Source of the DNA: an uncultured Clostridia bacterium
GTDB lineage: Bacteria > Bacillota > Clostridia > TANB77 > CAG-508
Reading direction: 5' to 3'
Assembly: GCA_934120135.1 (NCBI GenBank)
Contig: CAKOTK010000007.1
Location: 1 to 64,000 of the forward strand
Length of the DNA stretch: 64,000 bases
In this document: positions 37,168 through 45,861 of the stretch, piece by piece
Position numbering within the stretch: the first letter of the stretch is position 1
How the letters are laid out: each line of letters starts with the position of its first letter
Notes under the pieces: generated by a model
Databases searched by the model: none
What the model was told of the DNA's origin: nothing
The model's input: only the letters and a program-made list of their open reading frames with translations
Program-made: the position numbers and the translations under genes

Positions 37168-37503
37168 ATGAAAGTTAATGATTATTTAGGAAAAGTTTTA
37201 AAAATTGAAATTGATAGACCTTTAGGAAGCAAACATCCAAAACACGGATTTATATATCCAGTTAATTATGGTTATGTTCCAAATACAATTAGTGGAGACG
37301 GCGAAGAATTAGATTGCTATTTGCTTGGTGTTTTCGAACCTGTTGAAAATTTTGAGGGTAAATGTATTGCAATAATTCACAGAACAAATGATAATGATGA
37401 TAAACTAATAATTGTACCAGAGGGTAAAAATTATGATAATTCTGCTATTGAAGCTTTAACCGAATTTCAGGAGCAATATTTTGAGCATGTTATTATAAGA
37501 TAA
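37168..37503 (+). CDS. Inorganic pyrophosphatase-like protein, short form
   Basis: 111 residues with the family I pyrophosphatase pattern: VLKIEIDRPLGSKHPKHGFIYPVNYGYVPNTISGDGEELDCYLLG-type start, where YPVNYGYVP and the acidic DGEELDCYLLG carry the metal-binding residues (normal consensus DGDPxD). It is shorter than usual (about 170-200), lacking the C-terminal helices. It may hydrolyse pyrophosphate or a related phosphoanhydride. ATG follows TAGGAG. Stands alone between hsp20 and the nitroreductase gene, transcribed opposite to both, with a terminator after it. Confidence 0.85.
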   Translation: MKVNDYLGKVLKIEIDRPLGSKHPKHGFIYPVNYGYVPNTISGDGEELDCYLLGVFEPVENFEGKCIAIIHRTNDNDDKLIIVPEGKNYDNSAIEALTEFQEQYFEHVIIR

Positions 37504-37537
37504 GTAGTTTTACTATATTGGCATTAGTATTGTATAG

Positions 37538-37570
37538 TAAAAACCGAATGAATTAACTCATTCGGTTTTA
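37538..37570. terminator. Bidirectional terminator
   Basis: Stem aaaaccgaatga/tcattcggtttt with a six-base loop between the convergent pyrophosphatase and nitroreductase genes. Confidence 0.75.
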
Positions 37571-37572
37571 TG

Positions 37573-38091
37573 TTATATTTCATTCCAATATGTTATTTCT
37601 TCTATAGGCTTTCTATCTAAATGTCTTTCACTTGGTTTTGCATCTGCTGATGGATAGCCAATAGCTAACATCGCAATTATTTCTAAGTTTTCTGGAATTT
37701 TATATACTTCTCTAACTTTATTAGAATCAAAATATCCTATCCAGGTAGAGCCTAATCCTAAATCTTGAACTTCTAACATCATTTGAGTTGTTGCAATAGA
37801 TGCATCAATAACACCTTCATCTCTTCCATCAAATTTACTTTTCCATGAAACTGTTTTATCATAGCAAATTATCATTATTAGTGGAGCATTCCATCCCATT
37901 TTTGTACATTCACCTAATCTTGATAATTTTTCTTTGTCGTTTAATATTAATATTCTTTGTGGTTGATAATTTACTGCTGTTGGCGCTAATCTTGCTGCTT
38001 CTAATATTTTTTCTATCTTTTCCATTTCAACTTCTTTTTCTGCAAAACTTCTGCATGAATATCTTTCTTTTGCTAAATCTAAAAAATTCAT
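37573..38091 (-). CDS. Nitroreductase family FMN enzyme
   Basis: 172 residues. N-terminal RYSCRSF near 10-16 and the flavin-binding AARLAPTAVNYQPQR near 32-46 are typical of the small nitroreductases (NfsA/FrxA-like fold). The C-terminal LEIIAMLAIGYPSADAKPSER contains the second FMN-contacting stretch. Works as a homodimer with NAD(P)H on quinones or nitro compounds; the physiological substrate cannot be read from the sequence. It follows the VIT/VWA gene by 13 bp. Confidence 0.9.
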   Translation of the reverse strand: MNFLDLAKERYSCRSFAEKEVEMEKIEKILEAARLAPTAVNYQPQRILILNDKEKLSRLGECTKMGWNAPLIMIICYDKTVSWKSKFDGRDEGVIDASIATTQMMLEVQDLGLGSTWIGYFDSNKVREVYKIPENLEIIAMLAIGYPSADAKPSERHLDRKPIEEITYWNEI

Positions 38092-38104
38092 AATTATTTT
38101 TTAT

Positions 38105-40312
38105 TTACCTCCATGAATATTTTCTATTTGATAAATACCATAATATTTCATCAATATTTTCTTTTAAGCTATTTTCATTTAATATAGATACTGCCTCATC
38201 TATTGTTATCAATTTAAAATTAACATCAATTTTCATGTTTGTATATGCTGCTTTTTTATAATCATCATCTAAAAACTCTAATATTTGTGAATTTCTTGTT
38301 ACTTCATAATACTTATAAACTAACTGCATATATGTATTATTTGCTAAAATAGCATCTTTGTTGTCATTTAAGAAGTTCAAAAATTCAGCATGGTTGAATT
38401 GTATGTCATTCTTGCAACAAATTGCGTATAAAATATATGTTAATATTGGTTTAGCTTCTTGTTTAATAAACTCTTTATAATATTCATTTACTTTTTTCTC
38501 TAGAATCTCTTCTGTTGTCTTTTTTATAGTTTTATTTTCTCTCTCGAAACTTGGTATATCTAAGCTATCACAACTTGCCTTTCTTAAAAATGTTGGTGCA
38601 CCTAAGTAACATTTATCTGTTTCCATAAATTTATTACTTAATATTGTTTCTTGATATTGTGGAATTTCTAATAATTTATTTTCTCTTTCATACACAGTTA
38701 TAAATGATGTATATTTAGAATTTATATTATATTTTTCTGCTAATTCAATTATCATATTTTTATAGTTTTCTATTTTATCACTTTCATAGGTATTCCTTAT
38801 ATATTCTTCTAGTCTATCCATTTGTTGTTTTGCAAATAGTACTTCTAAATCAACATCTGTATGTTGTATACTTTCTTTACTTATTTTCCATGAATATTCT
38901 TTATTTTGTATTTTTCCTTTTAATATTATATCATCTTCAAGATTTTCTAGTTTAGTAAATACATTAAAAAATTCATAATTAAATAAACATCTTTCTTCTT
39001 TTATTTCGTCAATTACTTTATTTTTTCCATAATCAATTTCAAGATTTTCTAATAATGGGGTTTGAATTCTTGCAAATGTTCTTATAATTTTATCATCTAT
39101 TTTTTCATTTGGTTGAATCAACTCTGCTTTTCCATTGCCAACCTTTGCAAGTTGTTTTATAAAAGAAGAATTAACATTTGTATCAATTCCAAATGGGAAG
39201 ATTCTGCTAGTTTTTATGTTTTCATCTACATATTGAATGATTTCTTGTTCATTACCTACTTGTCCATCTGTGAATAATAATATAATTTTATCAGTTTCTT
39301 TTTGGTATAGTGCAAATTTTATTGGATTTAATATTTCAGTTCCACCCATCGTTTGCAAATTATTAACATATTCTATTGCTTTTTGTAAATTTTCTTCATT
39401 ATATTCAATAGAATTTATATTCATTGCACTAAATCTTGACTCAAATGGTATTATGTTAAATTTATCTCCTATATCCAATTGTTTTAAGCATTCAATTACA
39501 GCCTTTTTAGTTTCTTCCATTTTATTTCCATACATTGAGCCAGAGATATCAATAATAAACATATACTCTTTTTCACTATCTTCGTAAGTATCTAGAATTT
39601 CTGGCATAAATGATAAATATATCATTTCTTTATCATCTCTTGTCTTCGATATTATTGCATTTGAAGATAATTCATTCTTTAGTTTAATATATAATTTTAA
39701 ATCACTTGATAAATCATAATTTAAAACTTCAACTCTCTCAGTCTTTTCTTCATCTATTAAATTTATTTTATGACTAACACAATTAATACTTTTTCTATTT
39801 AATGCCTTACTCACATTTATATTAAAATCAACTGTATAATCAACTTTCCCAAAAATCAATTTATTTGTAATATTTGATTTATACCTTGGTGTTACTAGTG
39901 TTGGTATTAATATTTTAATTGTATTATCTGTAATTTCAAATTTATCAATATAATAAATTTTTAATTTTACTTCTTCACCTTTACCAATTTTTCCAATAGA
40001 AATCTTAAATATATTGTCACTTGCTTGTTCCATCATGTATGCACTATTTCCTTGCACAATATTTCTTTGGTACTCTTTTTTGGCTTCTCCTTTTTCTTTA
40101 CATTTTCCTTTTAAAATTTTATCTCCAACATTAATTTCAAATCCAATAACAGTTGCTGTTTCAACAATTGGAAATGTGTATCCAACCTCTAATACATTTT
40201 TTGTATTATTTTTAAAGGTTTGCTCGATTTCAAATGTACCAAATTTTCCTATCACCTTTCCATTTATTTTTACCTTTTTAAGAGCTAATTCTTTTAAATC
40301 TACTATTTCCAT
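38105..40312 (-). CDS. VIT and von Willebrand factor A domain protein
   Basis: 735 residues. Residues about 1-130 are a VIT domain (KVKINGKVIGKFGTFEIEQTF, VLEVGYTFPI). A VWA domain follows at about 245-410 with a perfect MIDAS metal site (FIIDISGSMYGNKM, D-x-S-x-S) and ILLFTDGQVG later in the domain. The C-terminal 300 residues are helical and unrecognised. No signal peptide or anchor is seen. Related proteins resemble inter-alpha-trypsin inhibitor heavy chains and are of unknown function in bacteria. It lies one base after the MerR regulator gene on the same strand, so it is probably co-transcribed and controlled with it. Confidence 0.85.
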   Translation of the reverse strand: MEIVDLKELALKKVKINGKVIGKFGTFEIEQTFKNNTKNVLEVGYTFPIVETATVIGFEINVGDKILKGKCKEKGEAKKEYQRNIVQGNSAYMMEQASDNIFKISIGKIGKGEEVKLKIYYIDKFEITDNTIKILIPTLVTPRYKSNITNKLIFGKVDYTVDFNINVSKALNRKSINCVSHKINLIDEEKTERVEVLNYDLSSDLKLYIKLKNELSSNAIISKTRDDKEMIYLSFMPEILDTYEDSEKEYMFIIDISGSMYGNKMEETKKAVIECLKQLDIGDKFNIIPFESRFSAMNINSIEYNEENLQKAIEYVNNLQTMGGTEILNPIKFALYQKETDKIILLFTDGQVGNEQEIIQYVDENIKTSRIFPFGIDTNVNSSFIKQLAKVGNGKAELIQPNEKIDDKIIRTFARIQTPLLENLEIDYGKNKVIDEIKEERCLFNYEFFNVFTKLENLEDDIILKGKIQNKEYSWKISKESIQHTDVDLEVLFAKQQMDRLEEYIRNTYESDKIENYKNMIIELAEKYNINSKYTSFITVYERENKLLEIPQYQETILSNKFMETDKCYLGAPTFLRKASCDSLDIPSFERENKTIKKTTEEILEKKVNEYYKEFIKQEAKPILTYILYAICCKNDIQFNHAEFLNFLNDNKDAILANNTYMQLVYKYYEVTRNSQILEFLDDDYKKAAYTNMKIDVNFKLITIDEAVSILNENSLKENIDEILWYLSNRKYSWR

Positions 40313-40313
40313 G

Positions 40314-40700
40314 TTAATCCTCCATCATCTTTTCTACATATTTTTTTACATTTTCTATAATATGCTTATATTTTTCTCCATTTTCCTGTGAATAGTGAAT
40401 TTCAAATATATTGCATATATTTTCTTTAATGTATATTTCTTTTTCAGGATCTTTTGTTATAGTTAAATCAAGTTGTTTTTCATTGTGATCTTCTAATATA
40501 TATTCTCTTATTTTGTTTAATGGCATATATTCTGATTGTAGTTTTTTTATTAGAAGTAATCTTTCTAAGTGTTTATCATTATATAAGCTATTTACGCCAT
40601 TTCCATCCGGTGGTAAAAGCAAACCTTTGCTTATGTAATAATGTATGGTTCTTTTAGTAACACCTGCTTTTTCAGCAAGTTCTGATACTTTATATTCCAT
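40314..40700 (-). CDS. MerR family regulator
   Basis: 128 residues. The MerR winged helix is at the N-terminus: YKVSELAEKAGVTKRTIHYYISKGLLLP-type sequence (residues 3-30), then LERLLLIKKLQSEYMPLNKIREYI in the wing and linker. The C-terminal effector part is short and has no cysteine cluster, so the signal is unknown. It leads an operon with the VIT/VWA gene. A perfect 18-bp palindrome sits between the -35 and -10 of its own promoter, the classical MerR position, so it almost certainly regulates itself. Confidence 0.9.
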   Translation of the reverse strand: MEYKVSELAEKAGVTKRTIHYYISKGLLLPPDGNGVNSLYNDKHLERLLLIKKLQSEYMPLNKIREYILEDHNEKQLDLTITKDPEKEIYIKENICNIFEIHYSQENGEKYKHIIENVKKYVEKMMED

Positions 40701-40720
40701 TTTCTCACCTCTCTATTTCT

Positions 40721-40749
40721 ATTTTATCATCGTTACGTAACGATGTCAA
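40721..40749 (-). promoter_or_regulatory. merR promoter with 18-bp palindromic operator
   Basis: Minus strand TTGACA (40749-40744), 17-bp spacer, TAAAAT (40726-40721). The palindrome CATCGTTACGTAACGATG (40728-40745) fills the spacer. Confidence 0.8.
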
Positions 40750-40855
40750 TATGTTTTCTTAATTTTCTATCACACATATAGAATTTTTTCTAAAGTAGAT
40801 TATTTACAATTTTCGACTATTATATTATGAAAGTAATATAATACTTTACATAATA

Positions 40856-40884
40856 TTGACAAATCTAACAATAGTTGTTATAAT
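40856..40884 (+). promoter_or_regulatory. Consensus promoter of the RiPP locus
   Basis: TTGACA (40856-40861), 17 bp, TATAAT (40879-40884): a perfect vegetative promoter 48 bp before the precursor start. Confidence 0.8.
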
Positions 40885-40932
40885 ATGTTTATGCATTTTT
40901 ACAATGCAAATAAATTTTGGAGGTACATAACA

Positions 40933-41049
40933 ATGAAGATCCTTATCTCGGCGGAAAAGAAGCGTATTAACCCTACGGCAACGACTGCGGATAGTCCGAA
41001 GACAGATTGTTTTGATTGTACCTGTCAGGGCTGCGTATGGGATGGCTAA
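40933..41049 (+). CDS. Cys-rich RiPP precursor peptide (ranthipeptide-like)
   Basis: 38 residues. The N-terminal leader (MKILISAEKKRINPTATTAD) is basic and followed by a cysteine core: C26, C29, C31, C34 in the arrangement CFDCTCQGC, then VWDG. ATG at 40933 is preceded by GGAGG. It is directly upstream of a radical SAM/SPASM maturase, the classical arrangement for peptides in which cysteines are joined to other residues by thioether bonds. Base composition is higher in GC than the neighbourhood. The product is probably a secreted or signalling peptide; no dedicated exporter or protease is present nearby, so export may use genes elsewhere. Confidence 0.75.
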   Translation: MKILISAEKKRINPTATTADSPKTDCFDCTCQGCVWDG

Positions 41050-41071
41050 TTTGCTGTCTCATTCAGTCACT

Positions 41072-41102
41072 TGCGGGGAGGAAGAATTCCTTCCTCCCCG
41101 CA
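41072..41102 (+). terminator. Strong hairpin between precursor and maturase
   Basis: Stem gcggggaggaag/cttcctccccgc with a short AATT-centred loop. No long T run follows, so it is likely an attenuator or mRNA stabiliser that lets the precursor exceed the maturase. Confidence 0.65.
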
Positions 41103-41127
41103 CTTCTATATTCTGGAGGTATTACAA

Positions 41128-42405
41128 ATGAAAAAAGGCTATAAACTTTCAAAGTATAACTACTTCTTTGTAGTAGATGGTGTTGATTATGTATACAATA
41201 CTTTTTCTGGCGCTTTGTCCGAATTAGAAAAAGGTGGCAAAGAACGGTTACTAAACTTTGACAGTTATGATGGAAATATGGATTCCTTCTATACTGCTGC
41301 TGAAGCTAATGGTTTCATTGTCAAGTCAGATGTAGACGAACTGGAAATTCTTAATTTCTATCGCAGTGATATGATCTGCCAAGAACGTCAAACTGTGTAC
41401 GAGATTCTGCCCACCACTGCCTGCAATGCAAGATGTTTTTACTGCTTTGAAGAAGGAGTAAAATTTCATTCCATGTCTATGGAAACAGCTAAGCAGGTCT
41501 GCAAATTCATTGTCGAGCAAAATCAGCACACTCAAAGAGTTTTGATTCAGTGGTTTGGCGGAGAACCTTTGTTAAATCCTAAGGTAATTACCTACATTAC
41601 CCAGACTTTGGATGCTGAACTTGCATCTAAAGGTGTGCAGGTTAATTATCAGATGACTACAAACGGGTCTCTTGTAACCGATGAAATGGTCAAGCTCTTC
41701 AAAGACGTATGGCATATTTCTAAGGTCCAGATTACTCTGGACGGCCCCAAGTCTACGTATGAAAAAAGAAAAGCATATGTCAATTTGCCCAATGCATTTG
41801 AAAAAGTAATTGCAAACATTAATGCTCTTGCAAATGCTGGTATTCGAGTTGCAATTCGTCTGAACTATGATAATAACAACATTGCAGATATTATGGAACT
41901 TATTGATTATCTTGGTACAGCAATTACCAATAAATCGAAAGTTCTCTGCTATGGTTATCCCTTGTTCAGTGACGATCCTAATTCTGCACCCGATGTCCGT
42001 GAAAATGCACTCAAGCTCATTGACATCAATCGTAAGATTGTGCAAAATGATCTTTGCCGTGGAAAAAATGTATTCAATTTGCATTTTATTCAGACAAAGT
42101 GCTATGCATGTCTTCGTCACTCTTTTCTTATCACACCTGATGGCAAACTTGCAAAGTGTTCTATGGCAATGGAAGAAAAAGATTTCATTGGTGACATCTA
42201 TTCTCCCTATCGCCTGAGCAATGCATATTTGAGGTGGTGCTCCACAGAACTTTCTTCTCAGGAGTGTTGCTCTTGTAAGTTCTTGCCACTATGTCAGGGC
42301 GGTTGCAAGGCTGGGCACCTTGGCTATTCTCATGTAAAACACTACATTTTCAAAAACTGTTTTGATGAGGTCTTAGCCGAAATTGTGCGTGCTAGCAAAA
42401 ATTAG
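41128..42405 (+). CDS. Radical SAM/SPASM peptide maturase
   Basis: About 425 residues from the ATG at 41128, which has CTGGAGG in front; the open frame extends upstream into the hairpin without support. Radical SAM CxxxCxxC is seen as CNARCFYC near residue 96-103, followed by WFGGEPLL near 135-142. The C-terminal SPASM region has a cysteine ladder (CYACLRH, KCSMAMEE, SQECCSCKFLPLCQGGCKAG, FKNCFDE) for auxiliary iron-sulfur clusters. It should introduce thioether or other carbon cross-links in the upstream precursor. One in-frame CGG (41245-41247) reads as arginine in KERLLN; treating it as a +1 site would give a stop two codons later, so this gene does not follow the pattern seen elsewhere. 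GC content suggests horizontal transfer. Confidence 0.88.
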   Translation: MKKGYKLSKYNYFFVVDGVDYVYNTFSGALSELEKGGKERLLNFDSYDGNMDSFYTAAEANGFIVKSDVDELEILNFYRSDMICQERQTVYEILPTTACNARCFYCFEEGVKFHSMSMETAKQVCKFIVEQNQHTQRVLIQWFGGEPLLNPKVITYITQTLDAELASKGVQVNYQMTTNGSLVTDEMVKLFKDVWHISKVQITLDGPKSTYEKRKAYVNLPNAFEKVIANINALANAGIRVAIRLNYDNNNIADIMELIDYLGTAITNKSKVLCYGYPLFSDDPNSAPDVRENALKLIDINRKIVQNDLCRGKNVFNLHFIQTKCYACLRHSFLITPDGKLAKCSMAMEEKDFIGDIYSPYRLSNAYLRWCSTELSSQECCSCKFLPLCQGGCKAGHLGYSHVKHYIFKNCFDEVLAEIVRASKN

Positions 42406-42408
42406 CAG

Positions 42409-42447
42409 AAAAAAGTTGGTAAAGTTAAAACTTTACCAACTTTTTTC
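42409..42447. terminator. Bidirectional terminator
   Basis: Stem aaaaaagttggtaaagt/actttaccaacttttttt between the maturase and the converging DUF3883 gene. The stem includes the last codons of the latter. Confidence 0.8.
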
Positions 42448-44386
42448 TAGCCTTATAACTTGTAGGTTCTAATTCAAAATTTTCTTCTATCCTACCATTT
42501 ATTTTATATAGCTTAGGATTGTTTGAATATATATTTGAGATTCTATAAATATAGTATCTTTCTTTGTATTTATTTGATGCATCAATTTCATTTTTAGATA
42601 TGTCAAAAGGCTCATTTATGCCCTTATTAGTTCCTTTTACTTCAATATATATTTCAACAAATTCCCCATTTATTTTCTCAAAAGACTTTATATCATATCC
42701 TGCACCATCACCATTCTCCTTTGACTCCCAAATAACTTCATTGGCAAGATTCTCCTCATTATTTTCTATTAGCTTTTTCTTTTCTAAATTGTATACTAAT
42801 TCTTCACTATCAAGTCCCACTTTTTCCTTTGATTTGTTTATCTTAATATAATCTACCTTTCTTGTTTTACTTTTGCGATTATTGTTTGACATTTTTTTCT
42901 TATTTGATATATCTTCAAAATCCACTTCTAAAACTTCTTTTGATTCTAGCATCTGAATTTCTTCTATGAATTCACTATCTTGTCCTTCATATTTCTCTAA
43001 TTCATCTGTATTAGCACAATATACAAGTCCTCCATTGTTTAGTCTTAAGATTGATAATGCATAAAAGTTCACCTCACCATTAATCTCTGCAATTTCTCTT
43101 AATCCTAATTCTTTTATTCTCTCATATCCTGCTCTTTCTAATAAAAGCCTTCCTTGTTTAGTTATTTTATAAGTAAGATAATCTATTTCCTCTATGAATC
43201 CATTTTGTTTTAGCATTTCTGCACATAAATATGCTCTAAAATGTACATCCTTAGCCGTTTTGGCTTTATGAAGCTCCATCCCTTCTCTTTCTCCACTAGT
43301 TAATGGCCAAAGTTCTCTCAATAAATACTTTTCACCATCTCTCATATATTCTAGAATATCATATACATGCTTTTCAAAATTTAGTAATTTTGCCATTTTT
43401 AGAGCATCATATGTCTCATCAAAATCCAGCTCAACAGCATTTGCAATTATATTTCCTATAGAGTCATACCATATTGTATCCATTGATCTTATTCCAAAAC
43501 ATTTAAGTTTATTTTGTATCTCTTTTTCTGGTAAATCAAATAGATTAGCAATTTCAAAATTCATTTTTTCCTCTATAACCTTCATTATGTATAAATTATC
43601 TCTGTCAAGATTACTTATGTTTACTTTTCCTGTATTATTTTTTATATCTAAAAGCATGTCATACACCTTCATTGTCGGTTTTCGAGAAAGCTTCATTTGA
43701 GGTTTTATTTGCTTTATTGTATCAATGTACTTTTTTAATTCTTCACATATTTTTAGTTTGTTTGATTTTTCATCATTAAACTCATTTATATAGTTTAGTA
43801 TTTTTTCATCATTTGAAATATGCTTTACATATTCAATTAAATTTTCTAATTCATTTATTTTTAAAGCAGGATAATTTATTTTTAGAGCATATATTTCAAG
43901 TACACTTATCATATATTGTTCTGGGTTATTTTCGATATATCTGAAATAATTTCTAAATACGTCTGTTCTTGCTGCATAAGTCGTAGCTTTTACTTCCTCT
44001 TCTATGTATATTGGTCTTCCTGTGTCAAAAACTTTCTCGCCATAATTTTCTATGTAATAGTCCAATTCTGTTGGATTATTTTTGCGCTTTTCAAATTGAC
44101 ATGCAGTCCAAAACAATATGTTAACATCATTTTTTCTTGAAAATTCCTTTGCAATTACACTATTCAAATTTTTTATTTTTGTATCAACTAAGAAACAAAG
44201 TAATGGATCTTTTTCACTCCACATACATTGCTTAAAAATATATACTCTTTCTATTCGTACCTTTAGAGCCTCTTCAAATTCTTCCTTAATTTTTAATGCA
44301 AAATCAATTTCCTCCTGAGTTACTTTCTTTTTATTATCACTTATCTTCATATACTTTAGAACATACTCATCTATCTTTGGATTCAC
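42425..44386 (-). CDS. DUF3883 nuclease-domain protein with degenerate nucleotidyltransferase N-terminus
   Basis: 653 residues. N-terminal 130: RVYIFKQCMWSEKDPLLCFLVDT and VNILFWTACQFEKRKNNPTELDYYIENYG match the fold order of minimal nucleotidyltransferases, but the active GSxxxG and DxD are absent. Residues 135-200 are helical, HEPN-like. About 375-440 is a winged-helix (AEMLKQNGFIEEIDYLTYKITKQGRLLLERA). The C-terminal 100 residues are a DUF3883 restriction-like fold with GYDIKSF and IYIEVKGT (D...ExK). Such fusions suggest a defence or toxin-type nuclease. The protein ends inside a shared terminator. No CGG in frame. Confidence 0.7.
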   Translation of the reverse strand: MNPKIDEYVLKYMKISDNKKKVTQEEIDFALKIKEEFEEALKVRIERVYIFKQCMWSEKDPLLCFLVDTKIKNLNSVIAKEFSRKNDVNILFWTACQFEKRKNNPTELDYYIENYGEKVFDTGRPIYIEEEVKATTYAARTDVFRNYFRYIENNPEQYMISVLEIYALKINYPALKINELENLIEYVKHISNDEKILNYINEFNDEKSNKLKICEELKKYIDTIKQIKPQMKLSRKPTMKVYDMLLDIKNNTGKVNISNLDRDNLYIMKVIEEKMNFEIANLFDLPEKEIQNKLKCFGIRSMDTIWYDSIGNIIANAVELDFDETYDALKMAKLLNFEKHVYDILEYMRDGEKYLLRELWPLTSGEREGMELHKAKTAKDVHFRAYLCAEMLKQNGFIEEIDYLTYKITKQGRLLLERAGYERIKELGLREIAEINGEVNFYALSILRLNNGGLVYCANTDELEKYEGQDSEFIEEIQMLESKEVLEVDFEDISNKKKMSNNNRKSKTRKVDYIKINKSKEKVGLDSEELVYNLEKKKLIENNEENLANEVIWESKENGDGAGYDIKSFEKINGEFVEIYIEVKGTNKGINEPFDISKNEIDASNKYKERYYIYRISNIYSNNPKLYKINGRIEENFELEPTSYKARKKLVKF

Positions 44387-44466
44387 TTCTCTCCTCCTAA
44401 TTTTATTTGATTTGTTAGTATATTTAATATCATATTAATGTAAATTTTGCAAATGTCAATTGTAAT

Positions 44467-45444
44467 TCACATATATTCTTCATTTTGTGGATCATATTTC
44501 TGACTTCCAAGTATGCTTAAGTGATCAATATACTTGTTCTCATATTGATCATAATAGATATAATTACTTCGTTTTTTATACTTTTTATAATAGCCTAACA
44601 TTGCATATTTGGCTTTGGCTAATAGTATATTATATATTAATTCTAAATCAAAATAAAATTTTTTAACTATTGTTCCGCCCATTATTATTTTTTCTCTTCC
44701 AATATTAAATAAATCATCCAGCAATTGTGTACAATTCCATTTTTTTGCTTTTATTACTGCAAGTTTTTTGCATCTATTATCTAAAGTTATATAGTTTTCG
44801 TTTGCAAACTCATTCTGTATCATTATCTCGTTATCATCTATCCATAACCCTTTTTCAGATTTTTCAATTGCCAACTTGTTAAATTTATAATGTTTTCGAT
44901 TCATATTATAATACCTTAAAAATGTATCTAGTTTTATTCCATTTTTTCTACAATAAGTTTTAATTTCTGATTTTGTATAATACTTTTCCTCTCTTTTATC
45001 AATATATTTTATATCTAGTTTTATTAAATCAACTATATGTTTTAATTTTATGTTCATAACTTTCATTTCATAGTTTACATCTTTATTCATTTTGTTATAC
45101 TGATATCGTGAAGCCCCTAACATTCTAATTAGTGTATATCTCTTTATTTGTAGCTCATCTTGTATTTTATAAAATTCATATTTTGTAATTTTTCCTTGTC
45201 TCTCTAATTTACTATCTATTTCATAGTCGAACTTATTAAACTTAATTTTAGTATAAGATTTACTGTTTTTCCTTAATTTATAATATGTCTTATAGTCTAT
45301 CTGCAGTAAACATAATAAATCCTTTATTTCTATTTTTTCCTGCATTGATATTTTAATTAGAAATTCATAATTTAATTTTGATCCAGTTTTAAATTCATAT
45401 TTCTTTAATATATATTTTAATAATTTGCTATTTGTGTGCATCAT
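44467..45444 (-). CDS. Unknown protein with repeated HTH-like units and sigma-like C-terminus
   Basis: 325 very basic residues, rich in lysine, tyrosine and isoleucine. Three or four short helix-turn-helix-like segments repeat (LLCLLQIDYKTYYKLRKN, KYEFYKIQDELQIKRYTLI, EIKTYCRKNGIKLDTFLRYY). The last 100 residues have a pattern resembling sigma-factor region 2 (LLDDLFNIGREKIIMGGTIV, ILLAKAKYAMLGYYKKYKK). I do not recognise a family. It is separated by 80 bp from the DUF3883 gene, same strand, and could be its regulator. The 3' gap to 45699 has no gene. Confidence 0.5.
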   Translation of the reverse strand: MMHTNSKLLKYILKKYEFKTGSKLNYEFLIKISMQEKIEIKDLLCLLQIDYKTYYKLRKNSKSYTKIKFNKFDYEIDSKLERQGKITKYEFYKIQDELQIKRYTLIRMLGASRYQYNKMNKDVNYEMKVMNIKLKHIVDLIKLDIKYIDKREEKYYTKSEIKTYCRKNGIKLDTFLRYYNMNRKHYKFNKLAIEKSEKGLWIDDNEIMIQNEFANENYITLDNRCKKLAVIKAKKWNCTQLLDDLFNIGREKIIMGGTIVKKFYFDLELIYNILLAKAKYAMLGYYKKYKKRSNYIYYDQYENKYIDHLSILGSQKYDPQNEEYM

Positions 45445-45698
45445 TTAATACCCCATATTTTCTTTAATAATATCATCTTTAATTTCTATTATCTAGCAAA
45501 TTATTATAAATTACCATCTATTCGTTATTTTTAGTTCAGATAGACATATATAAAATTACTTATAAAATTTATATATAATGTCTGGTTTTAATAATATTTC
45601 ATCTAGATTCATGATTCTTCCCCTCTTATATTATTTATTCTATTTTTTTCTTCCAAAAATAGTTCTTTAAATATTGTATACGAACAAAAGAGGTTGTC

Positions 45699-45836
45699 TT
45701 ATTGTTCGGCATCCTCTTTTATTATACTTTCAATTTCATTAATAAATTCACTTTTATTTGCCTTACTGCTTGGAACTACTAAATAAACTTTATTTCTAGT
45801 TCTTGTTGGTGCAAATTTTAAACTAGCATTATCCAT
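45699..45836 (-). CDS. Short hypothetical open frame
   Basis: 45 residues (starts MDNASLKFAPTRTRNKVYLV, ends KEDAEQ) inside a 417-bp gap. No clear ribosome site. It may be the remains of a longer gene. Given at low weight so that the gap is described. Confidence 0.25.
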   Translation of the reverse strand: MDNASLKFAPTRTRNKVYLVVPSSKANKSEFINEIESIIKEDAEQ

Positions 45837-45861
45837 TTACGTAAGCTTAATAATACCATTT

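Noticed and set aside
41072..41127. Upstream extension of the radical SAM gene to about 41071
   Set aside because: The extension lies inside the hairpin; the ATG at 41128 has a GGAGG site and the family's normal start.
45699..45836. Short frame as part of a helicase or AIPR gene
   Set aside because: Too short and no motif; kept only as a low-confidence open frame.
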